Origin: Anaerobutyricum hallii DSM 3353
GTDB taxonomy: Bacteria; Bacillota; Clostridia; Lachnospirales; Lachnospiraceae
Length of the DNA stretch: 52,513 nucleotides
Reading direction: 5' to 3'
NCBI RefSeq assembly: GCF_000173975.1
Contig: NZ_ACEP01000033.1
Location: 1 to 52,513 of the forward strand
Shown here: positions 1 to 8,882 of the stretch, in pieces
Layout: every line of letters begins with the position of its first letter
Position numbering within the stretch: the stretch's first letter is position 1
Program-made: the position numbers and the translations under genes
Notes under the pieces: model-generated
What the model saw: the letters and a program-made list of their open reading frames with translations, nothing else
The model's database searches: none
What the model was told of the DNA's origin: nothing

Positions 1-130
1 ATAAGTATTGCATTTTGTGACTTTGCACTATGGAATTCTGACCATAGGAACTTGGGACTCGTTTTTCCCAAGTTCCTGTTTTTCTGGGCAGAATGGAATG
101 TTTAGTGCAACGGAACAAAATCTAACTTAT
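1..130. repeat. Nested imperfect hairpin, 130 nt
   Basis: Five successive pairs of complementary arms are nested around one centre: ATAAGT (1-6) with ACTTAT (125-130), ATTTTGT (12-18) with ACAAAAT (115-121), TGCACTA (24-30) with TAGTGCA (103-109), ATTCTG (35-40) with CAGAAT (89-94), and AGGAACTTGGG (46-56) with CCCAAGTTCCT (67-77). Unpaired segments, about 5 nt on the left side and 3-11 nt on the right, separate the arms. The innermost hairpin is followed by GTTTTT, so it could also terminate a plus-strand transcript from outside the window. The structure may extend past the left edge. Function unknown. Confidence 0.65.
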
Positions 131-213
131 AACAATTCTTTTTTCTTTAGAATACTCCATACAATCCAGCTCTGTATCTTCTACTAAAGCGGCGTCTGTA
201 TCCCCGCAAATTA

Positions 214-1665
214 TTATTTAGATAACTTCTCAATTGCAGCCTTAATTCTGCTTACTGTCTCATCCTTACCGATAATTTCCATAATCTCTGTTGCTCCGCC
301 CGGAGTCATGCGCTTTCCGGAAACAGCGGTACGAACTGGCCACATAACAAATCCTGGTTTATAACCTTTTTCATCTGCAAATCCACGAAGCATCTGATAT
401 AATGCATCGTTTGTGAAATCTTCCTGTGCTTCGATTACTGGAAGTAATTCCTGTAATACTGGTAAAGACTTCTCTGCATTTGTCTTATTTTTCTTGTTAG
501 TATACATATCTACATCGTATTCTGGAACTGCTTCAAAGAAATCAATCATTTCACCAATTTCAGGGAATACTTCGATTCTTGTTTTAACAAGTGCTGCAAT
601 CTTCTTTAAGTCCATATCCTTCTTGATGACTTCCTTGATATAAGGCTCTGCCATGTTGTAGAAAGTATCAGAGTCCATTGCCTTTAAATATTCTCCGTTC
701 ATCCATTTTAACTTAACCATATCAAATACGGCTGGAGATTTGCTGATATGCTTGTAATCAAATGCTTCTACTAATTCTTCTAAAGAGAAAATCTCTCTGT
801 TATCTGGAGAACTCCATCCAAGAAGTGCTACGAAGTTTACAACAGCTTCTGGAACAAATCCCTGCTCGATTAAATCTTCGTAAGAAGAATGTCCAGAACG
901 CTTTGAAAGCTTCTGATGCTCTTCATTCGTAATTAATGGACAGTGAATATATTTTGGTTCTTCCCATCCAAATGCCTTGTAAAGACGAGTATATTTTGGT
1001 GCAGAAGAAAGATACTCATTACCTCTTACAACGTGTGTAATCTGCATCAGATGGTCATCTACTACGTTTGCAAAATTGTAAGTAGGATATCCGTCTGACT
1101 TGATAAGAATCATATCGTCAAGCTCTTCATTTGGCTGCGTGATGTCTCCATAAATCTCATCATGGAAAGTTGTCTCTCCCTCATTAGGCATATTTGCACG
1201 AATAACAAATGGCTTACCTGCTGCAAGGTTCGCTTCTACTTCTTCTTTGGAAAGGTGCAGACAGTGCTTGTCATATACACTGATTTCTTTACCACCTACA
1301 TTCTGTTTTAAGGAATCTAATCTTTCCTGATCACAGAAACAATAGTAAGCCTCACCTTTTTCAATAAGCTGCTTTGCATAGTCCATGTAAAGTCCGGACG
1401 CTACACGCTCACTCTGAACATAAGGGCCAAATCCGCCGTCTTTATCCGGACCTTCATCATGCTTTAAGCCAGTCTTCTCTAAAGTACGGTAAATAATTCC
1501 CAGTGCTTCTTCACAGTAACGTCCCTGATCTGTATCTTCTATTCTTAAAACGAAATCTCCACCTTCATGCTTTGCAATCAAGTAAGTATATAAAGCAGTA
1601 CGAAGATTTCCAACATGCATTCTTCCTGTAGGGCTTGGTGCAAATCTTGTTCTAATCTTTGCCAT
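214..1665 (-). CDS. gltX: Glutamyl-tRNA synthetase
   Basis: Charges tRNA-Glu (and possibly tRNA-Gln, which would then be amidated by GatCAB) with glutamate in the cytosol. The 483-residue protein has the normal length of bacterial class Ib enzymes. The HIGH-type motif reads HVGN at residues 17-20 after PSPTGRM, and the KMSKS-type motif is KLSKR at 252-256. The C-terminal half carries the helical anticodon-binding region. The start follows AGAGAGG by 6-7 nt. The gene stands alone, with no co-directional neighbour close by. No T-box signature is visible in the 5' region. Family assignment is firm; discriminating versus non-discriminating specificity cannot be read here. Confidence 0.97.
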   Translation of the reverse strand: MAKIRTRFAPSPTGRMHVGNLRTALYTYLIAKHEGGDFVLRIEDTDQGRYCEEALGIIYRTLEKTGLKHDEGPDKDGGFGPYVQSERVASGLYMDYAKQLIEKGEAYYCFCDQERLDSLKQNVGGKEISVYDKHCLHLSKEEVEANLAAGKPFVIRANMPNEGETTFHDEIYGDITQPNEELDDMILIKSDGYPTYNFANVVDDHLMQITHVVRGNEYLSSAPKYTRLYKAFGWEEPKYIHCPLITNEEHQKLSKRSGHSSYEDLIEQGFVPEAVVNFVALLGWSSPDNREIFSLEELVEAFDYKHISKSPAVFDMVKLKWMNGEYLKAMDSDTFYNMAEPYIKEVIKKDMDLKKIAALVKTRIEVFPEIGEMIDFFEAVPEYDVDMYTNKKNKTNAEKSLPVLQELLPVIEAQEDFTNDALYQMLRGFADEKGYKPGFVMWPVRTAVSGKRMTPGGATEIMEIIGKDETVSRIKAAIEKLSK

Positions 1666-2175
1666 CTCTAATTCCTCTCTTTCTGAATCTATAAAATATA
1701 ATCTAACTATTTAAAACCCACCTTATCCAAAATGTATCTGGAAAATGTATTAGCAATAACTATATATACCATCACTCTGCACATCTTCTATGAGACTATT
1801 GTATAGCTGACAATAAACTCTGTATCCCTTATACACCCGGAAATATACAGCTTTAAATAGTTTCCAATCGACTCGTATTATCATACCATCTTTTCGCGTA
1901 AAAATCTATAAAATCCTCTATATGAAATAATTTGCGGAATATTCTTTATTATGCTACTCTTATTTTAATCCATTGTCAGTAATTTACGGATTCTGAACAG
2001 ATAGCTGCTGCTAATAATCATTCCTTTTTTGTTAGAAGTGGATACCGGTTCATCTGACACTACTTATATATAACTTATATAACTCACTGTCTCTTTGTAC
2101 AGCACCGAGATATACATATTTCTGTACACAACTGCAAAAAATTTATAAAAATATATTACGAAAGAAGGTTCTCTT
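1666..2175. other. 510-bp divergent intergenic region
   Basis: AT-rich spacer between the divergent gltX and the membrane-protein gene at 2176. It must hold both promoters, but no hexamer pair is good enough to call with confidence. No tRNA, T-box, long inverted repeat or convincing small gene was seen. Confidence 0.4.
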
Positions 2176-2883
2176 ATGCTATCACTACTAAATATTGATT
2201 ACAGCTCCATGATAAGCACACTTCCACTAGACTCCGGAAGCAGCGACAGTCTGAGTAATTTTATAAACAACGGACTTGTCGGTCTCGTCACCGAAGCCAA
2301 TACAACTTACAAAATAGCTGGCTCTGTAATTGCTCTCATTTTAGCTCTCATCGGATGCTTTTTCGGCTATAAACTGTCCCGGCTCTTTATGGGCATTACC
2401 GGATTTATTGCTGGCGCTATAATCGGACAGATAGTTGCTTCCCAGATTCTGCATGTAGAAGGATTTGCCTCCGTCCTTTGTATCATACTTTGCGGAGCAT
2501 TCATTGCCTCTCTCGCCTTTTGGATTTATCGTATTGGAATTTTTATTCTCTGCTTTGCATTAGCCTTTAGTGCCGCAGGAACATTATTTCCATTTGAAGG
2601 TGATGTACAGTTCTTTGCGAATGTAATAACTGGTCTTATCGTTGGAGTTCTCGCTGTCAAATATATGCGTCCAGTCATTATACTTACTTCCGCAATCGTA
2701 TGTGGAACTTCCGCTGCCGGGCTACTTCCGGGAGTTACGGAATATATGGGAATTACGACACTTTCTTCACTGAACTCCAGTGCAGCGCTGACACTGGCAT
2801 TGTGTGTGCTCGGGATTGCCGTACAGTTTCTTACTACGAAAGAACCGGTGAAGAAAACTGTTCCCAGACATAAACATGGGTAG
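2176..2883 (+). CDS. DUF4203-like multi-pass membrane protein
   Basis: A 235-residue integral membrane protein of unknown function. After a hydrophilic stretch of about 45 residues there are roughly six to seven hydrophobic segments, rich in Gly/Ala with GxxxG-like spacing (for example GCFFGYKLSRLFMGITGFIAG), ending in a basic tail (KKTVPRHKHG). This pattern resembles the DUF4203/TMEM198-like family, which is an inference from appearance, not a search result. The start follows AGAAGG by 8 nt. It is a single-gene unit; its stop codon lies 21 bp before the family A hairpin that separates it from convergent nrdG. No catalytic residues are evident. Confidence 0.75.
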   Translation: MLSLLNIDYSSMISTLPLDSGSSDSLSNFINNGLVGLVTEANTTYKIAGSVIALILALIGCFFGYKLSRLFMGITGFIAGAIIGQIVASQILHVEGFASVLCIILCGAFIASLAFWIYRIGIFILCFALAFSAAGTLFPFEGDVQFFANVITGLIVGVLAVKYMRPVIILTSAIVCGTSAAGLLPGVTEYMGITTLSSLNSSAALTLALCVLGIAVQFLTTKEPVKKTVPRHKHG

Positions 2884-2904
2884 GTGATTTGCCACAGGCA
2901 AAAG

Positions 2905-3046
2905 AGACGCCCTCTGAGAATGAAAGAATCCTTATTTGTGACTTTAGTCGCGGCGTGTTGAATACTCGTTCTACTCGCTCGTATCCAACACTTGCTCCGA
3001 GGTCACAAATAAGGATTCTTTCATTCTCAGAGGGCTGTCTTTGGCT
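2905..3046 (+). repeat. Family A long hairpin, copy A1
   Basis: A 34-bp perfect inverted repeat (2909-2942 with 3002-3035) bounded by AGACG on the left and CTGTCTTTGGCT on the right. Inside it are the conserved half-cores GACTTTAGTCGCGGCG and CTTGCTCCGAGGTC and an inner stem, GTGTTG-AATAC paired with GTAT-CCAACAC. A mini-hairpin, TTTGCC-ACA-GGCAAA, sits just upstream (2888-2902). It lies between the convergent ends of the membrane-protein gene and nrdG. No T-run follows, so it is not a classical intrinsic terminator. Confidence 0.9.
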
Positions 3047-3134
3047 ATTGAAGCAAACTCAGAATTTGTTTTTGAGAAATCTGAGGAAGTTTTCAAAAGA
3101 TTATGACTTTTCGGAACAGCCAATGCACAAAACT

Positions 3135-3659
3135 CTACTGTTCTTCCCAAAGAACAACTTCTCCTGTTTCCAGCGTCTTCTTCACATCAATAATTCTCTG
3201 ATTAGAAGAACCGCGGAATTTAAGACTAATATTCTTTTTTTCCATAACAAACGGACCATCTACAAGATAATCGATCTGTTCTAACATCTTCTTTGTATAC
3301 TTCCACTTTGGAATCATTCTGTGTAAAATGTCCTTTTCATAAACATAACCAGTAAAGCACCAGATACTCTTCTCTGGGAAGCGTTCTTTTACCTTTTTTA
3401 AAAATGGAAAGAGGACTTCCTGATTCATATATTCCATAGGTTCTCCGCCCAATACTGTAAGTCCAGATATATAAGATGGTTCCAATAATTTCAAAATCTG
3501 TTCTTCTGTTTCTTCTGTAAAAGGCTTTCCATACTCAAAACTCCATGTTTCCTCATTAAAACAGCCCTTACAATGATGGGTGCATCCACTTACAAAAAGG
3601 GATACTCTGACACCTGGTCCGTTTGCAATATCACATTTCTTAATTTCACCGTAATACAT
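3135..3659 (-). CDS. nrdG: Anaerobic ribonucleotide reductase activating enzyme
   Basis: Radical-SAM enzyme that generates the glycyl radical on NrdD. The 174-residue length is typical. The [4Fe-4S]-binding motif CxxxCxxC is at Cys26, Cys30 and Cys33 (SGCTHHCKGC), followed by the glycine-rich SAM-contacting segment TVLGGEPM. It lies downstream of nrdD on the same strand but is separated from it by a terminator-like hairpin and about 380 bp, so it probably has its own promoter or depends on read-through. A 12-bp inverted repeat flanks its upstream region (3685-3807). Confidence 0.96.
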   Translation of the reverse strand: MYYGEIKKCDIANGPGVRVSLFVSGCTHHCKGCFNEETWSFEYGKPFTEETEEQILKLLEPSYISGLTVLGGEPMEYMNQEVLFPFLKKVKERFPEKSIWCFTGYVYEKDILHRMIPKWKYTKKMLEQIDYLVDGPFVMEKKNISLKFRGSSNQRIIDVKKTLETGEVVLWEEQ

Positions 3660-3684
3660 AACCTATTCACCTCTTTCAAAAATC

Positions 3685-3807
3685 AAATAGAGTGCCCATT
3701 ATATTTAGCAACTACCCAAACCAATCTTTCGTATTATATATACAATACTTCTTCTATATTTTACATGGTTCTTACTAATTACATTTTATAATATTGGCAC
3801 TCTATTT
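3685..3807. repeat. 123-bp element with 12-bp terminal inverted repeats upstream of nrdG
   Basis: AAATAGAGTGCC (3685-3696) is repeated perfectly inverted as GGCACTCTATTT (3796-3807). The AT-rich interior holds short further complementarity (ATTATA/TATAAT) next to the arms. It spans almost the whole nrdG 5' region, beginning about 25 bp from the start codon, so it is either a small inserted element or a leader structure. No protein is encoded. Confidence 0.6.
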
Positions 3808-3973
3808 ACAATCAATAATCTACTATTTTATATATTTTGAGACAATTTTATTTTTTAGTAACACATAATTTGGCAGTATATTCATTATCTCAGCTTATAT
3901 TTTGTTGGTATTTTAAAATTATTCAAATTTCCCCATACAAACATTACCACAAAATAGTAACTTCAACTCCAGC

Positions 3974-4019
3974 AAAAAACAGCGCCCAAAGGGAGAAGAT
4001 ACCTTCTCCTTTTGGGCGC
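3974..4019 (-). terminator. Intrinsic terminator after nrdD
   Basis: On the minus strand GCGCCCAAAAGGAGAAGG pairs across a short loop with CTTCTCCCTTTGGGCGC and is followed by TGTTTTTTG. It lies 18 bp past the nrdD stop codon. Confidence 0.85.
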
Positions 4020-4036
4020 GTCTCCCTGCCTGCTTT

Positions 4037-6199
4037 CTACAAATGCATTACACGTTCCTTAATCTCCTGGGTTCTTCCCTGATTCCAGAACTGTGTTCCA
4101 ATATAACCGCAAGTTCTTCTTGCTACGTTCATCTTTGCCTGATCCTGATTACCGCAGTTCGGGCATTCCCAGATGAGCTTACCGTGTTCGTCTGTTATAA
4201 TCTGGATTTCTCCTTCATAACCACAGCACTGGCAGTAATCGCTCTTTGTGTTAAGTTCTGCATACATGATGTTCTCGTAAATATGCTTCATAACAGCTAA
4301 TACAGCCTCGATATTATTCTGCATATTTGGTACTTCTACATAGCTGATAGCTCCTCCTGGAGAGAGTTCCTGGAACTGTGCTTCAAAGCTTAATTTATCA
4401 AATGCATCAATTTCCTCTGTTACATGGATATGATAGCTGTTTGTGATATAGTTTTTATCTGTTACTCCTGGAATCATACCAAAACGCTCCTGAAGGCATC
4501 TTGCAAACTTATAAGTTGTAGATTCCAGTGGTGTACCATAAAGACTGAAGTCAATATTACTTTCTGCTCTCCACTTATTACATGCATCATTCATATGCTG
4601 CATAACTTTGAGTGCAAATGGTTTTGCTTCTGGGTCTGTATGGCTCTTGCCTGTCATATATCTTGTACACTCACAAAGTCCTGCGTAGCCAAGAGAGATT
4701 GTTGAATAACCATTATATAAAAGTTCATCAATGGTCTCTCCCTTTTTAAGACGTGCTAATGCACCGTTCTGCCAGAGAATAGGTGCTACGTCAGATGGTG
4801 TACCTTTTAAACGGTTGTGGCGGTACATAAGTGCCTCGTGGCAAAGTTCAAGACGCTCATCAAAGATTTCCCAGAACTTATCCATATCTCCACCTGAAGA
4901 ACAAGCTAAATCTACTAAGTTCAGTGTTACAACACCCTGATTAAATCTTCCGTAGAACTTTGGATTATCGTTCTCATCATGATATACCGTTAAGAAAGAA
5001 CGGCATCCCATACATGGGTAGCAGTTTCCGTCTTTTAACTTCTTCATGATTTTCTCGGAAATGTAATCTGGAACCATACGTTTCGCTGTGCATTGTGCAG
5101 CTAACTTTGTAAGATACCAGTATTTGCTGTTCTCATGAATATTGTCTTCCTCAAGAACGTAAATAAGCTTAGGGAAAGCGGGTGTGATATATACACCTTT
5201 TTCATTTTTAACACCGAGAATACGCTGATTAAGCATTTCCTCGATAATCATTGCAAGGTCATCTCTTGCAGGACCTTCTTCTACCTCATCAAGATACATG
5301 AATACGGTAACAAAAGGAGCCTGTCCATTTGTAGTCATCAGTGTGATAACCTGATACTGAATAACCTGAACTCCCTGCTTAACCTCTTTTCTTACACGCA
5401 TTTCTGCGATTTCATTTATCTTCTGCTCATCAAGTTCCATTCCTTCTACTTCGAACTCCGCCCGAACGTCACGACGATACTTCTGACGGCTGATTTCGAC
5501 AAATGGAACCAGATGGGAAAGTGTAATACTCTGTCCACCGTACTGGGAACTTGCGATCTGGGCTACTGCCTGTGTTGCGATGTTACATGCTGTAGAAAAG
5601 CTCTTTGGCTTCTCAATCATAACGTCGCTGATTACTGTTCCGTTCTGGAGCATATCTTCTAAGTTTACCAGACAGCAGTTATGCATATGCTGTGCAAAGT
5701 AATCAGAATCATGGAAATGAATGATTCCTGCTTCATGTGCATCCACAATCTTCTGTGGAAGGAGGAAACGTCTTGTAATATCCTTACTTACCTCTCCTGC
5801 CATATAATCCCTCTGTACACTATTGACCGTTGGGTTCTTGTTAGAATTCTCCTGGATAACTTCCTCGTTATTACACTCTAACAGACTCAGAATCTGCTTA
5901 TCTGTAGAATTGGACTTTCTAACCAACGCTCTCTTATAACGGTAAGTAATATAATTACTTGCCAGACGGAATGCCTTCTGGTTCATGATCTGATTCTCTA
6001 CTAAATCCTGAATCTCCTCTACATTGAGCGCACGATTCATTCCCTCACAGATAGTCTCAACATTCTCTGCAATTTTCTCTACCTGTTCGTCGCTTACTTT
6101 TTCACCTTCTACGACACTGTTGTTTGCCCTCTTAACCGCTGCGATAATCTTGCTGCGGTCAAATTCAACTTCCATTCCACTTCTTTTAATGATCTTCAT
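4037..6199 (-). CDS. nrdD: Anaerobic ribonucleoside-triphosphate reductase
   Basis: Class III ribonucleotide reductase, supplying dNTPs from NTPs under anoxia with formate as the usual reductant. The 720-residue protein opens with an ATP-cone (residues 1 to about 90, beginning IIKRSGMEVEFDRSKI), then the ten-stranded barrel. Near the C-terminus are two Cys pairs of the structural zinc site (CQCC and CPNC), then the glycyl-radical motif RRTCGYIG with the radical glycine predicted at Gly698. The start follows GGAG by 7 nt. The promoter overlaps two NrdR boxes. nrdG, its activase, is the next gene downstream. Confidence 0.98.
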   Translation of the reverse strand: MKIIKRSGMEVEFDRSKIIAAVKRANNSVVEGEKVSDEQVEKIAENVETICEGMNRALNVEEIQDLVENQIMNQKAFRLASNYITYRYKRALVRKSNSTDKQILSLLECNNEEVIQENSNKNPTVNSVQRDYMAGEVSKDITRRFLLPQKIVDAHEAGIIHFHDSDYFAQHMHNCCLVNLEDMLQNGTVISDVMIEKPKSFSTACNIATQAVAQIASSQYGGQSITLSHLVPFVEISRQKYRRDVRAEFEVEGMELDEQKINEIAEMRVRKEVKQGVQVIQYQVITLMTTNGQAPFVTVFMYLDEVEEGPARDDLAMIIEEMLNQRILGVKNEKGVYITPAFPKLIYVLEEDNIHENSKYWYLTKLAAQCTAKRMVPDYISEKIMKKLKDGNCYPCMGCRSFLTVYHDENDNPKFYGRFNQGVVTLNLVDLACSSGGDMDKFWEIFDERLELCHEALMYRHNRLKGTPSDVAPILWQNGALARLKKGETIDELLYNGYSTISLGYAGLCECTRYMTGKSHTDPEAKPFALKVMQHMNDACNKWRAESNIDFSLYGTPLESTTYKFARCLQERFGMIPGVTDKNYITNSYHIHVTEEIDAFDKLSFEAQFQELSPGGAISYVEVPNMQNNIEAVLAVMKHIYENIMYAELNTKSDYCQCCGYEGEIQIITDEHGKLIWECPNCGNQDQAKMNVARRTCGYIGTQFWNQGRTQEIKERVMHL

Positions 6200-6241
6200 A
6201 CCAACACTCCAATTATAAATTTTTAAAAATCATGCATTGCC

Positions 6242-6270
6242 ATTGTAACACATAATTTTGTATGATGCAA
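6242..6270 (-). promoter_or_regulatory. nrdD promoter
   Basis: Reading the minus strand, TTGCAT (6270-6265), a 17-bp spacer and TACAAT (6247-6242) form a good vegetative promoter about 45 bp from the nrdD start codon. One NrdR box fills the spacer exactly. Confidence 0.75.
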
Positions 6271-6295
6271 TGATACTTTATACAAGATATTGTGT
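6248..6295 (-). promoter_or_regulatory. Pair of NrdR boxes
   Basis: Two 16-bp sites fit the NrdR consensus (acaCwAtATaTwgtgt): ACACAATATCTTGTAT read on the minus strand at 6280-6295, and ATACAAAATTATGTGT at 6248-6263. Their centres are 32 bp apart, about three helical turns, as expected for cooperative NrdR binding. NrdR itself is not in the window. Confidence 0.8.
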
Positions 6296-6302
6296 TTTAG
6301 TC

Positions 6303-6351
6303 GCATAAAAATCTCACAGCAACACAAAATATTATCTTGCTGTGAGATTTG
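6303..6351 (-). terminator. Intrinsic terminator after the amidase gene
   Basis: Minus-strand stem AAATCTCACAGCAA with TTGCTGTGAGATTT, followed directly by a short T-rich stretch. It lies about 60 bp past the amidase stop and just upstream of the nrdD control region. Confidence 0.8.
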
Positions 6352-6412
6352 CCAATACCCATTATATGATGTTTTCCCGTAAATATCAATATGCTCTATG
6401 AATAATCTTGTA

Positions 6413-7555
6413 CTAATATTTTCCCTGTTTTTTCATCAGATTGACAACCGCTTTATAGAGTGCTTTTCCATAAGCGCTTGTATTTGCCTTCATTCGGGCA
6501 GACTCTTTTTTATTACTGATAAATCCGTATTCAATAAGACATGCTGGCATATTTGTGTGTTTTAAAACATACAGATTTGGTCTGTCGACAAGTCCCCTGT
6601 TTGTAAATCCTGTAGCTGCAACCGCTGCACTCTGCATTGCTTTAGCAAGAGTCTTGGAAGTTAAGCCTTTTTTCTGTGTTGCAGAGTTTCTGCTCTTACT
6701 CCATAAAGTCTCTGTTCCATGTGCAGAAGCACTTGCTGAATTGATATGTACACATAAAAACATATCTGCATTCTTATTATTCGCCAGCTTAGCTCTCTGA
6801 GACAAACTTGGATACGTATCGGATGTTCTTGTATAGGATACCTGAAATCTGCTGTCCTTATCAAAAGAACGCTTTGCAGCGAGTACAATAGCTAATGTCA
6901 GGTTCTTCTCTGCCATTCCATTCCCTGTCGCACCAGAATCTGATCCACCGTGTCCTGCATCAATGACAATCTTAATCTTATCTTTGCTGCTTGTCGTACT
7001 CGGTTTCGTTGTGGTTGTCGTTGTGCTGCCTGTCGTATTATTTGAACTACTCTGTGTCGTTCCTGAAATATAAATCCTTCCCTTTGACAGCTTGTAGTTA
7101 ATACCAAGTCTTGTACACACACTATTAAGCGGAACAATCCATCTTCTCTTACCTGTAGCTGTGTATGTTCCATGAACTACTGGTGCCCCCATTGTACTTT
7201 TCTGTCCATTCGTTACTGCTATTCTGCTGTCTGCCCGTACAATAACTGTGTTTGGACCATAAGTTAAAGTTAATTTATCACCCTTAGCTGTTGCCTTCAC
7301 CTTTAACTTACTGTTCTTTAAAATCGCTCCTACCGGTCCCATATATGCTCCGGACTTCTTAAAAATCGGATACTTTGTTAATTTCCTCTTCTGTCCATTC
7401 ACATAACAATAACTCTTTCGTCCGGTATAAGAACTGGTAACCCCTTTTACTGTTCTCACGCGAACCTGTGCTGCCGCATCTGTATTAACCGGCATAATCA
7501 TACAGATACATAATAACAATGCTGCCAGCACACCGACTACTCGCTTTGCTTTCAT
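6413..7555 (-). CDS. Secreted N-acetylmuramoyl-L-alanine amidase (Amidase_3)
   Basis: Cleaves the bond between muramic acid and the stem peptide in peptidoglycan. I place the start at ATG 7555 (MKAKRVVGV), 7 nt after AAAGGAG, giving 380 residues with a signal peptide ending near NTDAAA. An upstream in-frame start at 7588 has no comparable site. A beta-rich region of about 150 residues resembling copper-amine-oxidase-N-like stalk domains follows, then a Ser/Thr linker. The Amidase_3 domain starts at IVIDAGHGG, with later zinc-site signatures CVHIN and PACLIEYGFISN. No cell-wall anchor is visible. Its own terminator follows. Confidence 0.92.
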   Translation of the reverse strand: MKAKRVVGVLAALLLCICMIMPVNTDAAAQVRVRTVKGVTSSYTGRKSYCYVNGQKRKLTKYPIFKKSGAYMGPVGAILKNSKLKVKATAKGDKLTLTYGPNTVIVRADSRIAVTNGQKSTMGAPVVHGTYTATGKRRWIVPLNSVCTRLGINYKLSKGRIYISGTTQSSSNNTTGSTTTTTTKPSTTSSKDKIKIVIDAGHGGSDSGATGNGMAEKNLTLAIVLAAKRSFDKDSRFQVSYTRTSDTYPSLSQRAKLANNKNADMFLCVHINSASASAHGTETLWSKSRNSATQKKGLTSKTLAKAMQSAAVAATGFTNRGLVDRPNLYVLKHTNMPACLIEYGFISNKKESARMKANTSAYGKALYKAVVNLMKKQGKY

Positions 7556-7675
7556 CAAACTCTCCTTTCTCATCTCTCTGAACTTCACATCCTCTTGTCT
7601 TAATCCATTCTATAACAATTTCATAAAACAATGCAATAGAGCCTTATAACATTTTATAAAACCTCTACAAATATC

Positions 7676-8350
7676 TTATACATCAAAACAGTATCCAACT
7701 CCATAAACCGTCTTAATATACGGATATTCTTTGGTTAACTTAGCTCTCAGCTTCTTCACTAAAGTATCTACACTGCGGTAGCCGCCTATATAGTCAAACC
7801 CCCATACAGAATCAAGTATCTTATCTCTGGAGAGAATCATCCCTTTATGCTTTACAAAATATTCTAGTAAATCAAATTCCTTCGCAGTTACCTTGAGAAC
7901 CTTGTCTGCAAGATAAATCTTTCTTCCTTCATAATCAATGGATAAGGCTCCAACCGATTCTACTGGATTCCTCTTTTCCGCCGTCCTGCGTATTACTGCC
8001 TCTACATGGGCCTCTAATAATGGTAACGGCGCTGGCTTCACCATATAGTCATCTATCTTTTTTGAATAAGCGTATAACTGGCTGTCCAATTTATCATCCT
8101 GTGAGAGCATCAGCACTGCCATATCAGATAAACTCCTTATCTTTTCAAGTGCCTCATATTCTCGTCTCTTCGGTAGATCTACATCAAAAATCAGTAAATC
8201 TGGTTTGTTCTTTCCCCTGGAAAGAATTTCTGTCGCCTCATCATATTCGGTGCACCAGATTACGCTGTAACCACTGTCCTGGAAATAAGCTGCCATCTCT
8301 TTGCACTCCGCTTCTTTCTGATTTAGAATCAGCAATCTGCTTGTGAGCAT
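7676..8350 (-). CDS. OmpR-family response regulator with atypical receiver
   Basis: Two-domain transcription factor: receiver (about 1-118) and winged-helix DNA-binding domain (about 125-224; KVTAKEFDLLEYFVKHKG, then SVDTLVKKLRAKL and a terminal VYGVGYCFDV). The start at 8350 follows AAAGGAAG by 7 nt; a start at 8371 is possible but lacks a site. Asp56 (FDVDLP), Ser83 and Lys105 match the phosphorylation site, switch Ser/Thr and conserved Lys, but the acidic pair near the N-terminus is Asn10-Gln11. Mg-dependent phosphorylation may therefore be weak or absent. No histidine kinase is adjacent, so it is an orphan. Confidence 0.9.
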   Translation of the reverse strand: MLTSRLLILNQKEAECKEMAAYFQDSGYSVIWCTEYDEATEILSRGKNKPDLLIFDVDLPKRREYEALEKIRSLSDMAVLMLSQDDKLDSQLYAYSKKIDDYMVKPAPLPLLEAHVEAVIRRTAEKRNPVESVGALSIDYEGRKIYLADKVLKVTAKEFDLLEYFVKHKGMILSRDKILDSVWGFDYIGGYRSVDTLVKKLRAKLTKEYPYIKTVYGVGYCFDV

Positions 8351-8508
8351 TCGACATCTTCCTTTCATCATTATTTGTTAAAATTATATTACAACATCAT
8401 GACCCAAAAATGACTTATTTAAAATTATTGTAACATAGACAGTAATTATGAACAACCCTTGTTACCATCTTACAGGGTATGGAAGTAAAATTCAAGTGGT
8501 TTTTTTAC

Positions 8509-8635
8509 AGACGAAAATCCGAACCTTAGAACGTGTAATAAATACTTCGTTTCACTGCGTTCCAAATGCTCGTCCGCATTTGGAACTTGCTCTAAGGCGT
8601 ATTTATTACACGCTCTAAGGTTCGGATTTTCTGTC
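8509..8635 (+). repeat. Family A long hairpin, copy A2 (second core type)
   Basis: Outer arms 8514-8545 and 8599-8630 match at 31 of 32 positions (the exception can form G-U). Flanks AGACG and CTGTC are as in A1. The core differs from A1: TTCGTTTCACTGC on the left and CTTGCTC on the right enclose an 11-bp inner stem, GTTCCAAATGC with GCATTTGGAAC. The same core type recurs in A7. Confidence 0.88.
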
Positions 8636-8811
8636 CTTAGTAAAAATTTTGTTCAAATTGTTACTTTCCATTTGGAGGGGAGGTGGAGAAGAAATTCAAA
8701 ATGATATTATAAAATATAAATTATAAAGGAATATAGTAGAGATATAAGAAAAATCAATATCATTAGTTCTCAAGAAAGGAACTGGATAAAGTTGGTACGA
8801 GATTATTTGAA

Positions 8812-8882
8812 TCAAAAAAACAGAGGAAATAAAAAAGAATTATAAAAGATTAAAATTTCTTTTTCGTTTCCTCTGTTTTTGA
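8812..8882 (-). terminator. Terminator after aroF
   Basis: TCAAAAACAGAGGAAA pairs with TTTCCTCTGTTTTTTTGA across an AT-rich loop that is itself partly self-complementary. The distal arm supplies a T7 run on the minus strand. It lies about 55 bp past the aroF stop. Confidence 0.75.

Noticed and set aside
1666-1760. T-box leader before gltX
   Set aside because: No T-box sequence, specifier-loop structure or terminator was found on the minus strand.
2905-3046. Family A hairpins as plain intrinsic terminators
   Set aside because: Most copies lack a following T-run, they are far longer than needed, and they share conserved edges and core.
2889-3284. Open frame of 131 codons on the plus strand across hairpin A1
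   Set aside because: It runs through a perfect palindrome and into antisense of nrdG, with no family resemblance; the palindrome itself creates the open frame.
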